DNA of 64,000 bases from Sipunculus nudus (Eukaryota; Annelida; Sipuncula; Golfingiida; Sipunculidae), in contig CM049312.1 in the NCBI GenBank assembly GCA_026874595.1, positions 79,215,429 to 79,279,428 on the forward strand, written 5' to 3'. A program made the position numbers and the translations under genes. This document shows, piece by piece, positions 1-12,451 of this stretch. The notes beneath the pieces were generated by a model, which saw nothing but the letters and a program-made list of their open reading frames with translations, searched no databases and was not told where the DNA came from. Numbering within the stretch: position 1 is the stretch's first letter; each line of letters opens with the position of its first letter.

Positions 1-7
1 CGAGTGA
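1..7 (+). CDS. Last codon and stop of an upstream PAN-CTLD lectin gene (partial)
   Basis: The window opens with a Glu codon followed by TGA, and the next 1.2 kb aligns closely with the sequence after the stop of gene A at 8588-9860. Gene A ends in the same Glu-TGA. I infer that a tandem paralogue of gene A ends here and that its body lies left of the window. Only two codons are visible, so the call rests entirely on the flanking homology. Confidence 0.6.
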
Positions 8-1240
8 TATTGCCTTTAATTGGGTTTTTATAAAAAGGACATTCGCATCAATTGATCACCATCACCATAGTGAAAGATTATTGTCTCTATCCTTCTAACT
101 ACCTATTCATAAACATAGCGTGGGTGTTAAATTTAAATAACTTTTGCCGATTTTATTGGTTAAAAAATTATAAAATGTTTCATTTATTTATGTATTCGTT
201 TGTGTACTCATTTTAGACTTGCCTTGAAATAAATTTCAAGATATATGGTTGGTATCAGAATATATTCCTTATAAATCCCAATTTTTCAATATTGACTAAG
301 ATATTTTCAAATGATCGTTTTGATTTTCCGTTTGACTGTTAATAACAGGCCGCTAAAGTATGTTAAAATTGCTCAATAGCTGTAAGGTACCATCTAAATA
401 TAAGGCCAAGATAATAATAAAAGACATCAATGTTCTGTATTTGATTTTCTGTAAGATTTTACCAATTTTTAGATCTAACTGATCTGCCGTTTCTCCTCAG
501 AAAATAAAATAACAAAATGTAAAAAAAAATCGTTTCAGGCTGATGTTTTGAACATGTTCAGTGATATGATTTTATTATAAGCATCCTATCCTCTGATCAT
601 ATGAAATTTTATCGATATCAAATAATCGCCCGTCCTCACAAATATCTAGAAAATATCTGTCTTTCTTAATTCTTACCTGAACCAACTGATCACATCACCA
701 AAAGATTCTTCATACTCCATTATTCCCATAAATAATCGAGCATTAGGTACACAATAATAAGTATCTCATTCTCAATGATGACACACTCTTGTTCTTACAT
801 CTTGATAACTGATATTGGAGATATATCAGTAATACAATGTGTTTCCAACGATGCTATAGTTCCATTGTCTGGATAAAACAAAATATGCAGGAACTAGCAA
901 CTGCTAACTGTACAAGCCTCCGCCCTTTGGCATTCACTAATTCGGCCCATATGCCCGGGTTCACCCGGTCATAAATTACTCTAGACCTGTGACTATTCCT
1001 TGATACTCCAGATCCACGCCAAAATCGATTCTTCCTTGGCCTGTTCCCGAAATGCCCTGTAAATGTGATGACATTTCGTTTATTTCGTGAATTATGTTGT
1101 AAACAAACATACACACAAACACACAAACATGAATGAACCCATGTCCTGATGGTGGAGGCAATAAATTAATAAATAATGGATCAAAGTACATGTATGTCAT
1201 TATATTGTCTGCTTTCGTAATATTTGCGGTCCGGTATTTT
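8..1240 (+). repeat. 3' flank of the upstream lectin paralogue, duplicated at 8594-9860
   Basis: The segment is collinear with 8594-9860. Shared landmarks include the opening after the stop codon, a GCCTTGAAATAAATTTCA block, the ATGACACACTCTTGTTCTTA block and the closing AAACAAAC-rich block near 1100. A poly(A) signal AATAAA at 228-233 lies at the position matching 8822-8827, so it is a good candidate for the real 3' end of the mRNA in both paralogues. I infer one tandem duplication unit of about 8.6 kb that included the gene and its 3' flank. Confidence 0.8.
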
Positions 1241-3790
1241 GTATAAGATGTCAGGTCCGGTCAAGCCCAAAATTTTGGACTGGACCGGCCCTAGCGGTCT
1301 GCATTGTCTGCACCTCTAAATATTAATCATAAACTTACATCATCCCTATTACTCCGTAATATACTTGTACAATAAAACCGCGGGATTTGGACCACCATTA
1401 GGGCTCTTGAAAGTTGCCATCGTTTCGGAATGGCGAAGATAAACATTAACGGAATAGCACGATATCGTGTACAAGATGCTTCTTACGACCGCAACGTGCA
1501 TGCAAAAAAGTGTGGATATCGTCAGTGGGGGTTTATATATTACATTTGATTAACCAACCATGGTTCGTACGTCCCGTCAATCCTTAAAATGTCATGGAAT
1601 TTAAAATGTGAAATTAAAACACTAAATTCAGGACATTCGATGAAAATTTGCAAAACTAAACAACGTTATTAATTATTTCTTTTACGTTTTCATCATATAA
1701 AATTTGAAATATGATCCTGCACTGCACCCAGGGCCACCACTGCTACATAGGAGTGCGCATGCCCAGTAAAGACCTCTTGAATCAATAAAGAGTGAAAGGA
1801 ATCAAATGGCAATTGGAATATAACTTTTCAAGGTAACGCTTTTTCAAACGCTCGGGCTCTCTTGAATTGTACGTCCCTTGCGTCGCGGTAACGTCGGGCG
1901 GCTAGCAATTAGCTTATAATATATAGTGTAATTGGATAATAAACGCTTACACTCCTGTCCCCCGCTTGTTATAATCTTATAAAATAAAAGCACAATTGCA
2001 CAAACAGACCTAATAACTAGCGTGTTGAGTAAATTGTGCAAATGACTCGGTCAATGCTCATGAGGGAATTCGTGTAGCGTATGAATAATAGACCGACACA
2101 AAACACGTGAAAATGACCTTGAAGGCTGGTTAAATTTTCAGTGGATGGGCTGTTCAGGAGGTGCTTTGCATGTCCAACTATGTGTCACGACAATCCATAG
2201 TTGATCAATGAAGCAGTCCTTGTGCAAAGAAAGGGGAGAAAGGTTACAGTATGTCCACTACCTAGTGTCATACTGAACCACTTATTCCAAGGGCTGCATT
2301 GCGGGAGATAAGGAATTGTCAAAAGATGAACCACGTGGCGTACGCAATAATGTATTTCCTAGCGCACGATGCAGGTAAAATGGTTCCTTTATTCGACAAT
2401 AATGCCTTCAGCTTTTGATTTCAACTTTTCATTCTTAATTCGAGCATGTTTGCATACTTCAACATCATGTTTCTGCTTCATCGCGGTGTTTATACATTGT
2501 ACTTGTATTCTGAGGATTCTTAATTATATATGAACTTTAACGAGAGTATTTGATTTCTATATGATATGATCGCATGAATTCACTCAAACCACTCCTATCC
2601 CTTACAAATGTCAGAATAGCAATCAAGTCAAATTTGTTTTGTGTTGTTTTGAATGTTTATTTAAACTCTTTGCCTAAGAATGCAGAATATTAATTTCTAC
2701 AGGAACCGTTGCTTGGATCAAAATAAAGATCACAGTGTAAACACGGAATCAATACTTTCAAGGAATTATGAAAAAAATGTGTCGTCAAAGACCTTTACAT
2801 GCAAATGTACTGTGTAGTGCTGTCGATTCAGAGATCAGAAAAACATCAAATATTTGCGACCTCAAAGGTACTCTGTGTACCATATAAAAGACTTGCTTTT
2901 CAATATCTGCTTCGCATTCTGAATTCAAGAAGACTTTATGACCTTATATTTAAACGTTTTCAGAAAACTGTGATAATTTAACATACTATTTCAATGCTTT
3001 TTATGATAATCTTGTCGCCTAATGTACACATCTCTTAAAGGGACCTACTCATATTCCAGACATGTTAAATATATATAAAATATAATGCCTCCTCCTTAAA
3101 ATATTATGGCATTTACCAATATTCCTTCAAAATTAATTGCTCCCTTCCACTTCCGAGGTTCTCGGGTGCGATCGATGGGACAAACATAAACATGGAGGTG
3201 ACGCCACATTGTGGTCATACGGCGCAACAATTCGAGAATTTTCAAGTTTCAAACCGGTGTTTCTTCTGATTGTCCTCTTTCATATTTACCCTCTGGTCCA
3301 CTTATGTTGTTATTGTAAATAGACACGCGTGAATTGTGTCTACTCACACAGAAAATCCCCCCCCCCCCCAAAAAAAAAAAATTAACATTTTCTTTGTCGA
3401 ATGGGAAATGTACTTACAGCGTATCCTGACATCGCAAAATGCCGTTATAGTGGTGGATCTCAACATTTTTTTTGGACTGCCCGACGGATAGAGATGCAGC
3501 CCTATACTTTGCCTTGTCGGATATCCATGGATTTAAACAGCACGTGTCACTGTCAACACATATAAGACAGTGATATTATGCAAAATGAGTCTGTTGTAAC
3601 GGCCTCCGATACTGGTGACTCGCGCGGTACAGCGACAAGTGATCACTATGGCGTCAGATTTCAAACCCAACCACTTAAATAAACAGATAACTTACAGAAG
3701 GTAAAAGGCAACTGATATCACAAAATAAAAAAAAATGACGTCTATGAAAATGTCTCTGCATGTGCATTTGACAAGACGTCACATGAACGC
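1241..3790. other. Non-coding stretch, no gene recognised
   Basis: I see no splice-flanked coding exon here. The longest open frames (about 60 codons) look random. At 3160-3360 there is weak similarity to 10500-10690 (an ACAAACATAAACAT core and a CTCACACA tail), which suggests an old dispersed repeat. A homopolymer junction (C-run then A-run) lies at about 3355-3381. Confidence 0.5.
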
Positions 3791-3799
3791 ATTGATCTG

Positions 3800-4490
3800 T
3801 AAAGTCAGGTTCTTAAAGATATTATTGGATGTTCTTGCTCCTGCACAAAATCTATGACCATCAGGCCAAAATCTCCACGGTACACGTACACTCTACTTGA
3901 AGCTAAACGACTATGTCGAAAGAGTAAGAGGCACTTGAGGCCAAGCTAAATGTGCATTAGGCTATCCATAAACGACACTGTAATGATTACAATAGACTAC
4001 TTAACCATGCAAAAAATGATTACTTTTGTAGTAGAATAGAGGAAGCCCAGAATGACAAAAAAATTGTTAGTTCAGATGACTCAAAATATCATGGGTCAAT
4101 GCTCTAAGGTTACATTATGGATTCGAGGGACTTTCCGGAAAGATTTAGAATTTTTTTTTCACTTTTAAGATTCGAGCGAATTTAAAAGCTTCGAAATCCA
4201 TACTACCCCGATACCATATCAACTGCACTGGCTACAGATAAAATGTCGGATTGGATTTATGATACTTCTTTATACCTAATAAACATTGAAAGGTCTAGCC
4301 CCAACATGTATTAAATGAACTATTAAATGTATTTCATCAAGGTCCCTGTGTTCTGCGAAAAAGGGCAACACCGACTGCCAGGACTGTTACATCCGTGAGA
4401 AATGTTTCAGGATAGTTTTTCCGGCTCTGTGGAACAGTTTACCATATATCGTATAACATATGGCGATTCATAAGTTGCTTTTAAAACGCA
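3800..4490 (+). mobile_element. Decayed LINE (CR1/L2-like) with internal deletion
   Basis: Conceptual translation in changing frames gives two typical LINE ORF2 pieces. The linker between endonuclease and RT is near 3895-4080, with EAKRLCRKSKRHLR and then an AKNDYFCSRIEEAQNDKK-like stretch. The RT C-terminus is near 4225-4460, with LHWLQIKCRIGF, KGLAPTC and FPALWNSLP. The RT core that should lie between them is missing. Many stops and frameshifts make it a dead copy. The clade is inferred from motif style only. Confidence 0.6.
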
Positions 4491-4689
4491 TTGATCAATA
4501 CTACTGCATATTTAAACTCTCACATGCACTTATTGTGTCCCCCCCCCCCCCCCCGGGGAGACCTGTTGTTTTTCAATGCCATCGTCTGTCGTCATTTGTC
4601 GCCGTCGTCCTCTGCAGGATATCTTGCGAACGGGATAATTTTTGAAGAGCATCATATTTGAAACACTCATGTTTCATCCAAAATTTTGG

Positions 4690-5470
4690 ATGCGTTCGTA
4701 ACCTGGTGACCTTGACCTTCATCTTCAAGGTCAAATATGAAATTTATGTGAGCCTCATAACTTTTTAAGTATTTATCATTTTGTCCTGAAATTTGGTACA
4801 CCATTTGTTCCTACCAAGTTCTCGGAGAAATTTGAAACCCGGTGACCTTGACCAAAAGCCTCAAGGTCCAAATAGCTAGATTAAAGTTATTATCTTGTGA
4901 ACCCGATAAATTTTTAGGGGCGTCATATTTTCCTCCAAAATTTAAACACTCATTGTTCCTACCAAAAACTCGTCGGAGTTCGAAACCGGTGCCCTTGACC
5001 TTCATCTTAAAGGTCAAATCTGCCGAAATGTAAAATAATTGTGAACCCCATAAATTTTGAAGTGTTTCACATTTTGTCCTCAAATTTGGTACACCAATTA
5101 TTCCTTCCGTTTTCCCTGATAAGTTCGAAACCAGGTGACCTTGACCAGGACCTTCAAGGTCAAATCGGCCGAATTATAGTTATTGTCTTGTGTATGTAAT
5201 AACTATTGAAGGGATGCATATTTTCATCCAAAATTTGAAACATTTATTGTTCCTACCAAACGCTTGTCGTAGTTTAAAATCCAGTGACCTTGACCTAAAA
5301 CCTTCAAGGTCAAATTAATGCAATTCTAGGATTGTTGTGACCCCCATAAGATTTTGAAGTACTGAAGAATTTCTCATCGGAGTTTGAAAAGCGGTGACCT
5401 TGCCCAGAACTTTATTGTCTAATCTGCTGAAATGTAGAATAATTGTTTTGAGTGCAAAATTTACACCTAA
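4690..5470. repeat. About 147-bp tandem repeat with TGACCTTGACC / TCAAGGTCA palindromes
   Basis: Six diverged units begin with GTGACCTTGACC-like blocks near 4706, 4842, 4989, 5137, 5283 and 5394. Most spacings are 136-148 bp. Each of the first five contains a second block, CTTCAAGGTCAAA or a variant, on the opposite orientation, so each unit holds an imperfect inverted repeat. TCAAGGTCA is the extended half site bound by ERR/SF-1 type nuclear receptors in animals; binding here is only a possibility. The open frames at 4811-5083 lie inside this repeat and are not genes. Confidence 0.75.
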
Positions 5471-5966
5471 TGTTTTGGGATAACCTATAGGAGGGAGACA
5501 TATATATGTTTTCGGGCTGCAACAAGAAAGCCTTTCTAGTTTTTATTAGTCACTTTATGCTCTTTATTGTTCAGCGCGTTTGCGCAGGATTTTATTCTTG
5601 ATTTATAAATAGATACTACATATAGATATAAAACTTTCAATAACAATAATAAAAATTATAATAATAATAATAATAAAATAATAACAAGGTATAAAACAGG
5701 TGATATGGAGAGAGTAAGACGCGCGTCGGGATGGTTTTGCTGACATCTTGTGTATTCAGCCAGAATGAACTATTAGCGTAAAATGAAACACATATATTTG
5801 TAAATAATTATATACATTTTATAAATTTACATCGAGGCCTATATACTGGGAGAAAATAATAAGCCGATCAGACACTTGATAAAAAAAGCCATGCCGATGT
5901 TTTTTTAAAAAGTGTTCGCTGATATCAAATATTCAAAAAAGTTAACGTTTATCACTTTATTGACAG

Positions 5967-6230
5967 GATCAATGGATATATGTGGAACCCGAAGAGCGTA
6001 TACACCGCTTAGCCAATCCAGAGCCGTTGCCTTGGTAACAGACAGGAACAGCCCGGCTCCCACCAGTACGGCACAGGATACATCATTTCTGCAGTGTATT
6101 GCTTCCTGCACCCGTCAGCCAACGTGTCAGGCGGTAAATGTTTTCGAAAACGGTACCTGTGAAAGGATACTTTCTCTATCATTCAGTATCGTGCCAGATT
6201 TGGATTGCAAGCTGTACACAGGTCCCTATG
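5967..6230 (+). CDS. Gene A exon: PAN/apple-like module (264 nt)
   Basis: The acceptor is TTTATTGACAG before 5967 and the donor GTAGGA starts at 6231. Both boundaries are phase 1. The exon encodes CGTRRAYTPL near its start, then the family core CIASCTRQPTCQAVNVF and GTCERIL. The cysteine spacing resembles PAN/apple domains, although the match is by eye. The same exon at exactly the same length occurs in genes D, E and F. Confidence 0.85.
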
Positions 6231-8209
6231 GTAGGATATGTAAATTATAAATATAAAATGAAAGCGTCTAAACTAATACATTTGTAAATTTCAATTTATT
6301 TGAAAGACCATTAAACCATTTGCTGTTGGTCAATGCGATTAGCTGAGAGTATATGACAAATTGAAGATATTTGGAAACTACACATATTTGTTCGTTACAA
6401 ATTTAATGGATATCTTGTGCATGTTCCAGCATGTCCCGAAGGGTTTAGCGACCTTCTCCAAGATGGCTCCCCTGCTACATCCGGCGTAAAACAACCGTCT
6501 TGTTACCTTTTTGTGGAGGCCAAGAGGAACTGGCAGAAATCACGTGACTTCTGTAAATCTCAAGGCGGTGATCTGATAAGCGTTGAATCAATGGCAGAGC
6601 AATATCACGCTCAAACGATCATATCGTCCAGCGGTAAAGGAGGTGGGTTACTCTTATCAAAGTCTTATGAAATATTATTAATGACGGAGCATTACCACGA
6701 TTTAAGATAGGATATATACGTGAATGTACCTTACTCTAGTAGCAATATGTGATGTGAATACCGATTTCATTAATAAAGAGGAACGTCAGTATCATTCTCC
6801 TATTATTGCTCACATGCGCCTGCTTGTCATGGAAGTACTGACGCGCATGCGTTTATACATTTATTAAGGCAAAGCGTTAAAAGTACAGTGCATTTAGATT
6901 TATAAATCGTCATGGTTATATTTAAAGTTAGTTATATCCCTATTCATTAGCAATCAATCGATACGACCAATACATGCAGCATGCAACGCATTCGGTTATC
7001 GTATCGACGTCGTGTATCGATTCGTATCATATATCGATATATTGATACAGCCCTATTAAATACTCAAAATGACGGAGCAATACCACGATCAAACGATCAT
7101 ATCGGCCAGCAGTATAGGTGGTAGGTTATCAATAGGTCTATTACGACTCCTACTGTAACAACGTCACCCATTGTAATAAATATACGTTAGGGGTTAAAAA
7201 TAGGATATTTCTCACAACTCCTGTCGTAACAACGTGCACTAATACTCATTTATTATCGTTTCTACTTTGTTCCTGCTCAATCATGCAGGCGAACAAGCCA
7301 ATCATCGAGGGCCCAGATCTTAGAAATGATGATTCAGGACAATCTCTGGTGTCAGAGTATATTTTAAAACATTTGAACTGCACAGATTTGTAATTAAGAA
7401 ATAAATTATGAAATTGTAGAATAAATATGTTCTACATGAGGAAAAATGGATACCAATTCTCCCTTGTGAGAAAAAACTTTAATTAAGTGATATGTTTTCT
7501 TCTTTTTACAACACAACTCAATCAAACTGCACGCGAACATGTGAATATACCATTTAATGTGGTAGAATAATATGAGTTTTGTCATTTTTTGACAGACTTT
7601 ATTTTCTTACATATCTCTGTCATGAGACATAAGCATCATAAGTTATTATGATGTGGATGTTTATTTTATGTAATTTGTCATTAGCATCAATTAAAACATT
7701 ACCTTTCTGTTTGTTCTAAATGATGAACATCATCGAAAATTGCAGAAAATAAAATCATTAAATAAAAAAATTGATTCTCAGACATAAAAATGATTCAAAA
7801 TTAAGTGCTCCTCGTTAGCACAAATTGTAGCATTTCTATATAAGGTCCACCTATAGAGAAGTTGAAGGTCAAGACACTCCGGTTATTAGGGAAAATTCTT
7901 CATGGTCGCAATAAATTGCAATCCTTATAATTATGTAGCTATTGGACTAAATGCTTACAGAAAGTATACATACTCTTGGTATGATAAAATTGAGTCAAAC
8001 TTGCTGGATAAAATATATTTACAGCTATTTGCATACAATCTTTACATTTTATTTATTACGTGTATATAGATATATAGATCCCATGATACATTCTTTCTAT
8101 ATTCAAAATCTTAGAATGTACACATTCTCTTTCTTAGCCCATGGAATGCACATATTTTATAACTGCAGGCCATAGAATGAAAACATCTCATGGCTTGACC
8201 ATATATATA

Positions 8210-8259
<50 letters not shown>

Positions 8260-8593
8260 ACCATGGAAAATACAAATTGATCTCTGTGTTCAGATTGGCA
8301 CAAGTATTTGTATGTTCAGGACATTTGAAACATGGAAATAATTTACCCTGTCATATTTTCTGTTAGGTGACCGGCAGGTTTGGACGTCAGGTATCGAAAC
8401 TTCCGACAGATATAAATGGAGATGGGCTGCAACCGGCGCCCCGTTCGGATTTTCAAACTGGGGTCGTGGGGAACCAAATCGCGCTAATGAGAAGTGCATG
8501 GCACTTTGGATCAGATGGGGGTTCAGATGGAACAACGCTGTGTGCTCTCTGCAAACCCATGCACTTTGTGAAACGTCGGCCATTTTTGAGTGA
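5967..8593 (+). CDS. Gene A: secreted PAN/apple-CTLD lectin, 5' signal exon not found
   Basis: Three exons are joined in phase 1: PAN-like 5967-6230, CTLD first half 6430-6642, CTLD second half 8367-8593 ending in TGA. The predicted product is an extracellular C-type lectin with an N-terminal PAN/apple-like module, probably binding glycans or a protein partner. The CTLD shows the six long-form cysteines (CP.GF, SCYLF, FC.S.GGDL, KC, VC, LCE). The site carries EPN, but the usual WND is WNN, so the second part of the calcium site has lost an Asp. In genes B, E and F the signal exon lies 360-610 bp before the PAN exon; the equivalent stretch here has no convincing one. The 3' flank is duplicated from the neighbour to the left. 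Innate-immune function is inference. Confidence 0.82.
6430..6642 (+). CDS. Gene A exon: CTLD first half (213 nt)
   Basis: The acceptor is CATGTTCCAG before 6430 and the donor GTGGGT starts at 6643. Phase is 1 at both ends. It encodes CPEGFSDLLQDG, PSCYLF, SRDFC and GGDLISVES, the standard first half of a long-form CTLD. Length equals the homologous exons in genes B and E. Confidence 0.9.
6681..7120 (+). repeat. Two partial duplicates of the CTLD-a exon end inside the intron
   Basis: The 3' end of the CTLD-a exon (EQYHAQTIISSSGKG) is partly repeated at 6681-6703 (TEHYHD, then stop) and at 7069-7120 (TEQYHDQTIISASSIGG followed by a GTAGGT donor). Neither is preceded by the rest of the exon. 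They look like local micro-duplications rather than functional exons. Confidence 0.65.
6955..7055. repeat. TATCGATA-rich repeat, related copy at 51265-51385
   Basis: Clustered ATCGATAC/TATCGATA words end in GATACAGCCCT. A related block lies in the equivalent CTLD intron of gene E at 51265-51385 (TATCGAAT, CGATACGATAA, TATCGATATG, ATCGATCCAGCCT). It resembles the ends of a dispersed DNA-transposon-derived repeat; the family is not identified. Confidence 0.5.
7131..8204. other. Intron of gene A, nothing recognised
   Basis: This is AT-rich intronic sequence between the two CTLD exons. I see no coding exon and no clear element in it. Confidence 0.5.
8204..8258. repeat. (TA)n microsatellite
   Basis: An almost uninterrupted TA run sits about 110 bp before the last exon of gene A. 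Confidence 0.95.
8367..8593 (+). CDS. Gene A exon: CTLD second half with stop (227 nt)
   Basis: The acceptor is TTTTCTGTTAG before 8367. The frame reads VWTSG, WRWAATGAPFGFSNW, GEPN, KCMALW, RWNNAVC, HALCE and stops at TGA 8591-8593. EPN is the mannose-type motif of CTLDs, while WNN replaces the usual WND. Overlapping open frames in this interval are shadows. Confidence 0.92.
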
Positions 8594-9860
8594 TATCGCC
8601 CTTTTATTGGGTTTTGATAAAAGAACAGTTGCCACAATTGGTCACCGTACTCAAAGTTGAAGATAATTGTCTCTGTCCTTCTAACTATAAATTTTTATAT
8701 ACATAGTCTTGGCGTTATTTTTTTTTTTTAATCTTTTGCCGATTTTATTGGTTAAATAATTTTAAAATGTTTCATTAATTTATGTTTATACGTTTGTGTG
8801 CTTATTTCAGACTTGCCTTGAAATAAATTTCACGATATATGGTTGGTTTCAGAATATAATCCTTATATATCTCAATATTTCAATATTGACTCAAAATATA
8901 TTCAAATGATCGTTTTGATTTTCCGTTTGAATTGACTGTTAATAACATGGTGCTAGAGTCTGTTAAAATTGCTCAACAGTTGTAAGGTACCATCTTACTA
9001 TAAGGCCTAAAAAAGACGTACCCTTGGACCAATGATCTTTATTTGATTTTCAGTAAAAATTTACTTTTTTTAAGTTGCAGCTGATCTGCCGTTTCTCTTC
9101 TAGAAAATAAAATTCCATTCTAAGCTGATGTGCTTTACATGTTCAGTAATTTAATTTTATTATAATCTTATTCTCCCCTGATCATATGAAATTTTATCGA
9201 AATAAAAAAAATCGCCTACCTTCACGGATTTTTTCACCTTAACTACCCGATCATAATACCAAAAGATTCATCATACATCTTTATTCTCATGAGTGATGGG
9301 AGTGTTAGGTACACTATAATATTTATCTAGATCTCATTGATGACACACTCTTGTTCTTATACCGTGATAATTGAGTTTATATTTAGTTTATATAAACTAC
9401 AGATATTCATCACATCTGTATAGTGTTGCCACATAATATATGAGCTATATCCGAAGCAGGCTATATCAGTTATATAATGTTTTGACAAAGACTGTTTGCT
9501 CCATCTTTTGGATAAACAAAACATGCAAAAAACTAGTAACTGCTAATTATACAAGCCTTCGCCCTGTGGCACTTACTTATTCAACTCATATTCCGGAATT
9601 TATGCGTGCATAAATGACTCTAGATCTGGGACTATTGCATCAAAATCCATTCCTCCTGAGCCCGTTTCCGTCATGCCCTGAACATTTCTTGACATTCCGT
9701 TTAATGAGTGAATTATGTTGTGAACAAACACAAACCCAAACAAACGAACGGGAATGAACGCATACCATCATGCATGGCGAATGCAATAACGTAATAAATA
9801 TTGGATCATAGTATTTTATTATATCGTCTGCCGTCGATGTATTTGCAGGTTATCTCTTAC
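8594..9860 (+). repeat. 3' flank of gene A, duplicate of 8-1240
   Basis: It is collinear with the first 1.2 kb of the window, with small indels. A poly(A) signal AATAAA lies at 8822-8827, about 230 nt after the stop. A short part of the distal segment (near 9550-9680) also resembles 52030-52190 in the last intron of gene E. Confidence 0.8.
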
Positions 9861-12415
9861 AGTACAATGGGGAGAGTGAATATTTTAAAGCAGCATGATC
9901 AATGCCCATAAAACTTGTCAGAGACTCTTCGGATTAATTTACTTACTCTTAAAGTAATCTACACACAAATCAGGTATATCTGACATACTGCGTTTTCTCT
10001 TAAACACATTATGGTACCTGAAAATACGTCACTCTAAAACCGTTTGCTTACTTAGGGTTCATAGTGCTTTGAAATGTTCACCTTTTAAATGGAAAGGAAT
10101 GAATCTAGTTTTGACTTTCGTAAGGAAACTTCGCCTTTCCGCTATAGATGCACCCTTATTTCATATTATACTTTCTAAAACGTATTTATATACAAAATAA
10201 GAATGGGGCCGGGGTTTAGACTGGTATCTTGCTCTAATATATCTCTAATGCTCTGCAATTCATGCCATGGCGCTTTATGACTTCATCAATGCTACGAATC
10301 CATAACAGCATGCTGTTTTCATGCAGTGTAGCAGGGGTTTTCCCATTACATGTGATGTGGGGAACATCTAGGAATTCACCTTTCCAGTAGATTAGTACAA
10401 AATGAAAAATGCCTTTCCGTGCATGTGTTTTCCTGTCTGAGCCAGGTGGGAGGGCGATATTACGATCCCTGTTACTCCTGTAAGTGACAGAAAAGCTTCC
10501 ACCGGGCGTGATCAGTGCCACAAACATAAACATAGTGCCCACGCTACCTGGTGGCCGTACAGTGCAAATACACGAATCAAGATGTGTCTTCTCTAGTAAG
10601 AGAGTTGTCGCTCACTCTTGTGGTCGGTAATCTTTTGAAGCAGACTCGTTTTGAAAAACAAACACATATGGACTGTGTTTACTCACACACAGTACCATAT
10701 GACGACGAATAAAACATGTGAACTTGAGATTATACGGCCATGGGCTCGACTGTTGTGCTAGGAAACTTTATATTTAGTCAAAATAAACAAATAGCATGCG
10801 ATAACATTCACATATTATTGCTAATGTTATGTAGGCCTAATAAACGCTTTACCTATAATGATCGCTTGCTGTTTTTAGGTCATGAAAACAAGCATAGCCG
10901 GATTTGTCTTATTAATGCAGATACGTACATATGAGCCACGCATATACGAAACTTAACTTAAAATAGATGTGGTTTCGTGTACTTCTTTCGTTTCATATAT
11001 AACATAATATTATATAATTCTTTTTGCATATATGTATATATGTAACGGGGCTGGACACTTAGTGCCACTCGTTGCCAAGAGATATCGCTAGTCTGATGGA
11101 ACAGTTCTTTATGAGGACTGCGAAATGTTCCTGAATAACAGATCTCTTCAAGGTCTTGTGGGGACGGGTATAATAAACATTTCAACATGTGAATTGCAAT
11201 AACAAAGTCCTATTTCATATCCTTAACCTAGGGATAAACAATTACAATATCTACCTGTTTCACTAGAGCATATCGATTAATTTTGAAGTATGAAAGGGTA
11301 CATTATCTTTCATAGAATGAAGTGACACCCAAATGGAAATACCGTAATTGTTGATATCAAAGTTACTAAATATTTACCGTATAAATTTTCTAAATCCATA
11401 CAAAACTGAAGCCCCATTCACATGAAGACATTTACTAATAAGAGTGAGTAGAAATACACACGTCAGTTAATTTACTTATATAAGTACACTTTGTCATGTG
11501 AACATATTTGCATTTGTGAGTATAAATATTCCTGGAATAAACTGACATGTGTAACAGTATATTTGAACCACCTGAGCAGGTGATGCAAAAGTATATTTGA
11601 ATGAACGTGGGAGGACAAATTCCTAATTTTGTCTTGGAGGCACTGGTTGGGATCGAACCTAGAAATATTAAGCTTTAATCTACATTGAAGACCAAGACTG
11701 TTTTTTCTGGTTATGGCACTTAAAAATAATAATGTTGAAAGTGCATCAGAATTGTTTATTGTTTATTAACAGATATAAATTAACTCATTATATCTGTTAA
11801 GGTCTTAAGATTCTCTAATCTGCATTAGTAAAGACTGTTCCAGTTTTTGCTTAATTATAACCATTTCCGAGTAGTTATGCTAAACACAAAGAAAAGTTTT
11901 AATCATCTTGTATACGAACACTTACCAAATTGTTTAATCTGGTTATTTTATATACATTTTATTTTTTTCATATAAATTAATGTATTTAACATAAAATATT
12001 TAAAATGTTTAAAAATATTTGTTCAGAACTGGTAAGGGTAAATTTATGAAGTCTCGGTACAGTAGTTAAAGCAGCCACGACTAAAGAGCAAACTGCCTAA
12101 AAACATATGAGACTTATGCCTGGGAGTAGGCATTTCAGTTTACAAAATGTCCTACAATGTTGGAAAATCATGTCAGTGGTCCTCATATCCTAAACAGATT
12201 CTCTGTAGATTAGAAATAAACATATAATCAATCTCACATTATTAAAGAATATTTTATTAACGTTTCTGGTATAGAATAATTCTTGCTTATGTAGTATTAT
12301 CTATTTCAACAGGTTTGATGCTGCATCCTGCCAAAATGATATATTTTTTTTATTTATTCATCTTGTACAACTGATATTTTTAATTGGACATGTGGACATT
12401 CAAAACATGTGAGGT

Positions 12416-12451
<36 letters not shown>

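Noticed and set aside
5557-5587. Possible signal-peptide exon for gene A (MLFIVQRVCAG)
   Set aside because: It has the right place and phase, but the bases after it are GGATTTT, with no GT donor, and it lies at the end of the 147-bp repeat.
10234-10542. 102-codon minus-strand open frame as a gene
   Set aside because: It overlaps a weak dispersed repeat shared with 3160-3360 and shows no domain or splice sites.
11640-11665. tRNA gene from a GGTTCGATCCC box on the minus strand
   Set aside because: No A box or cloverleaf could be built; at most a SINE remnant.
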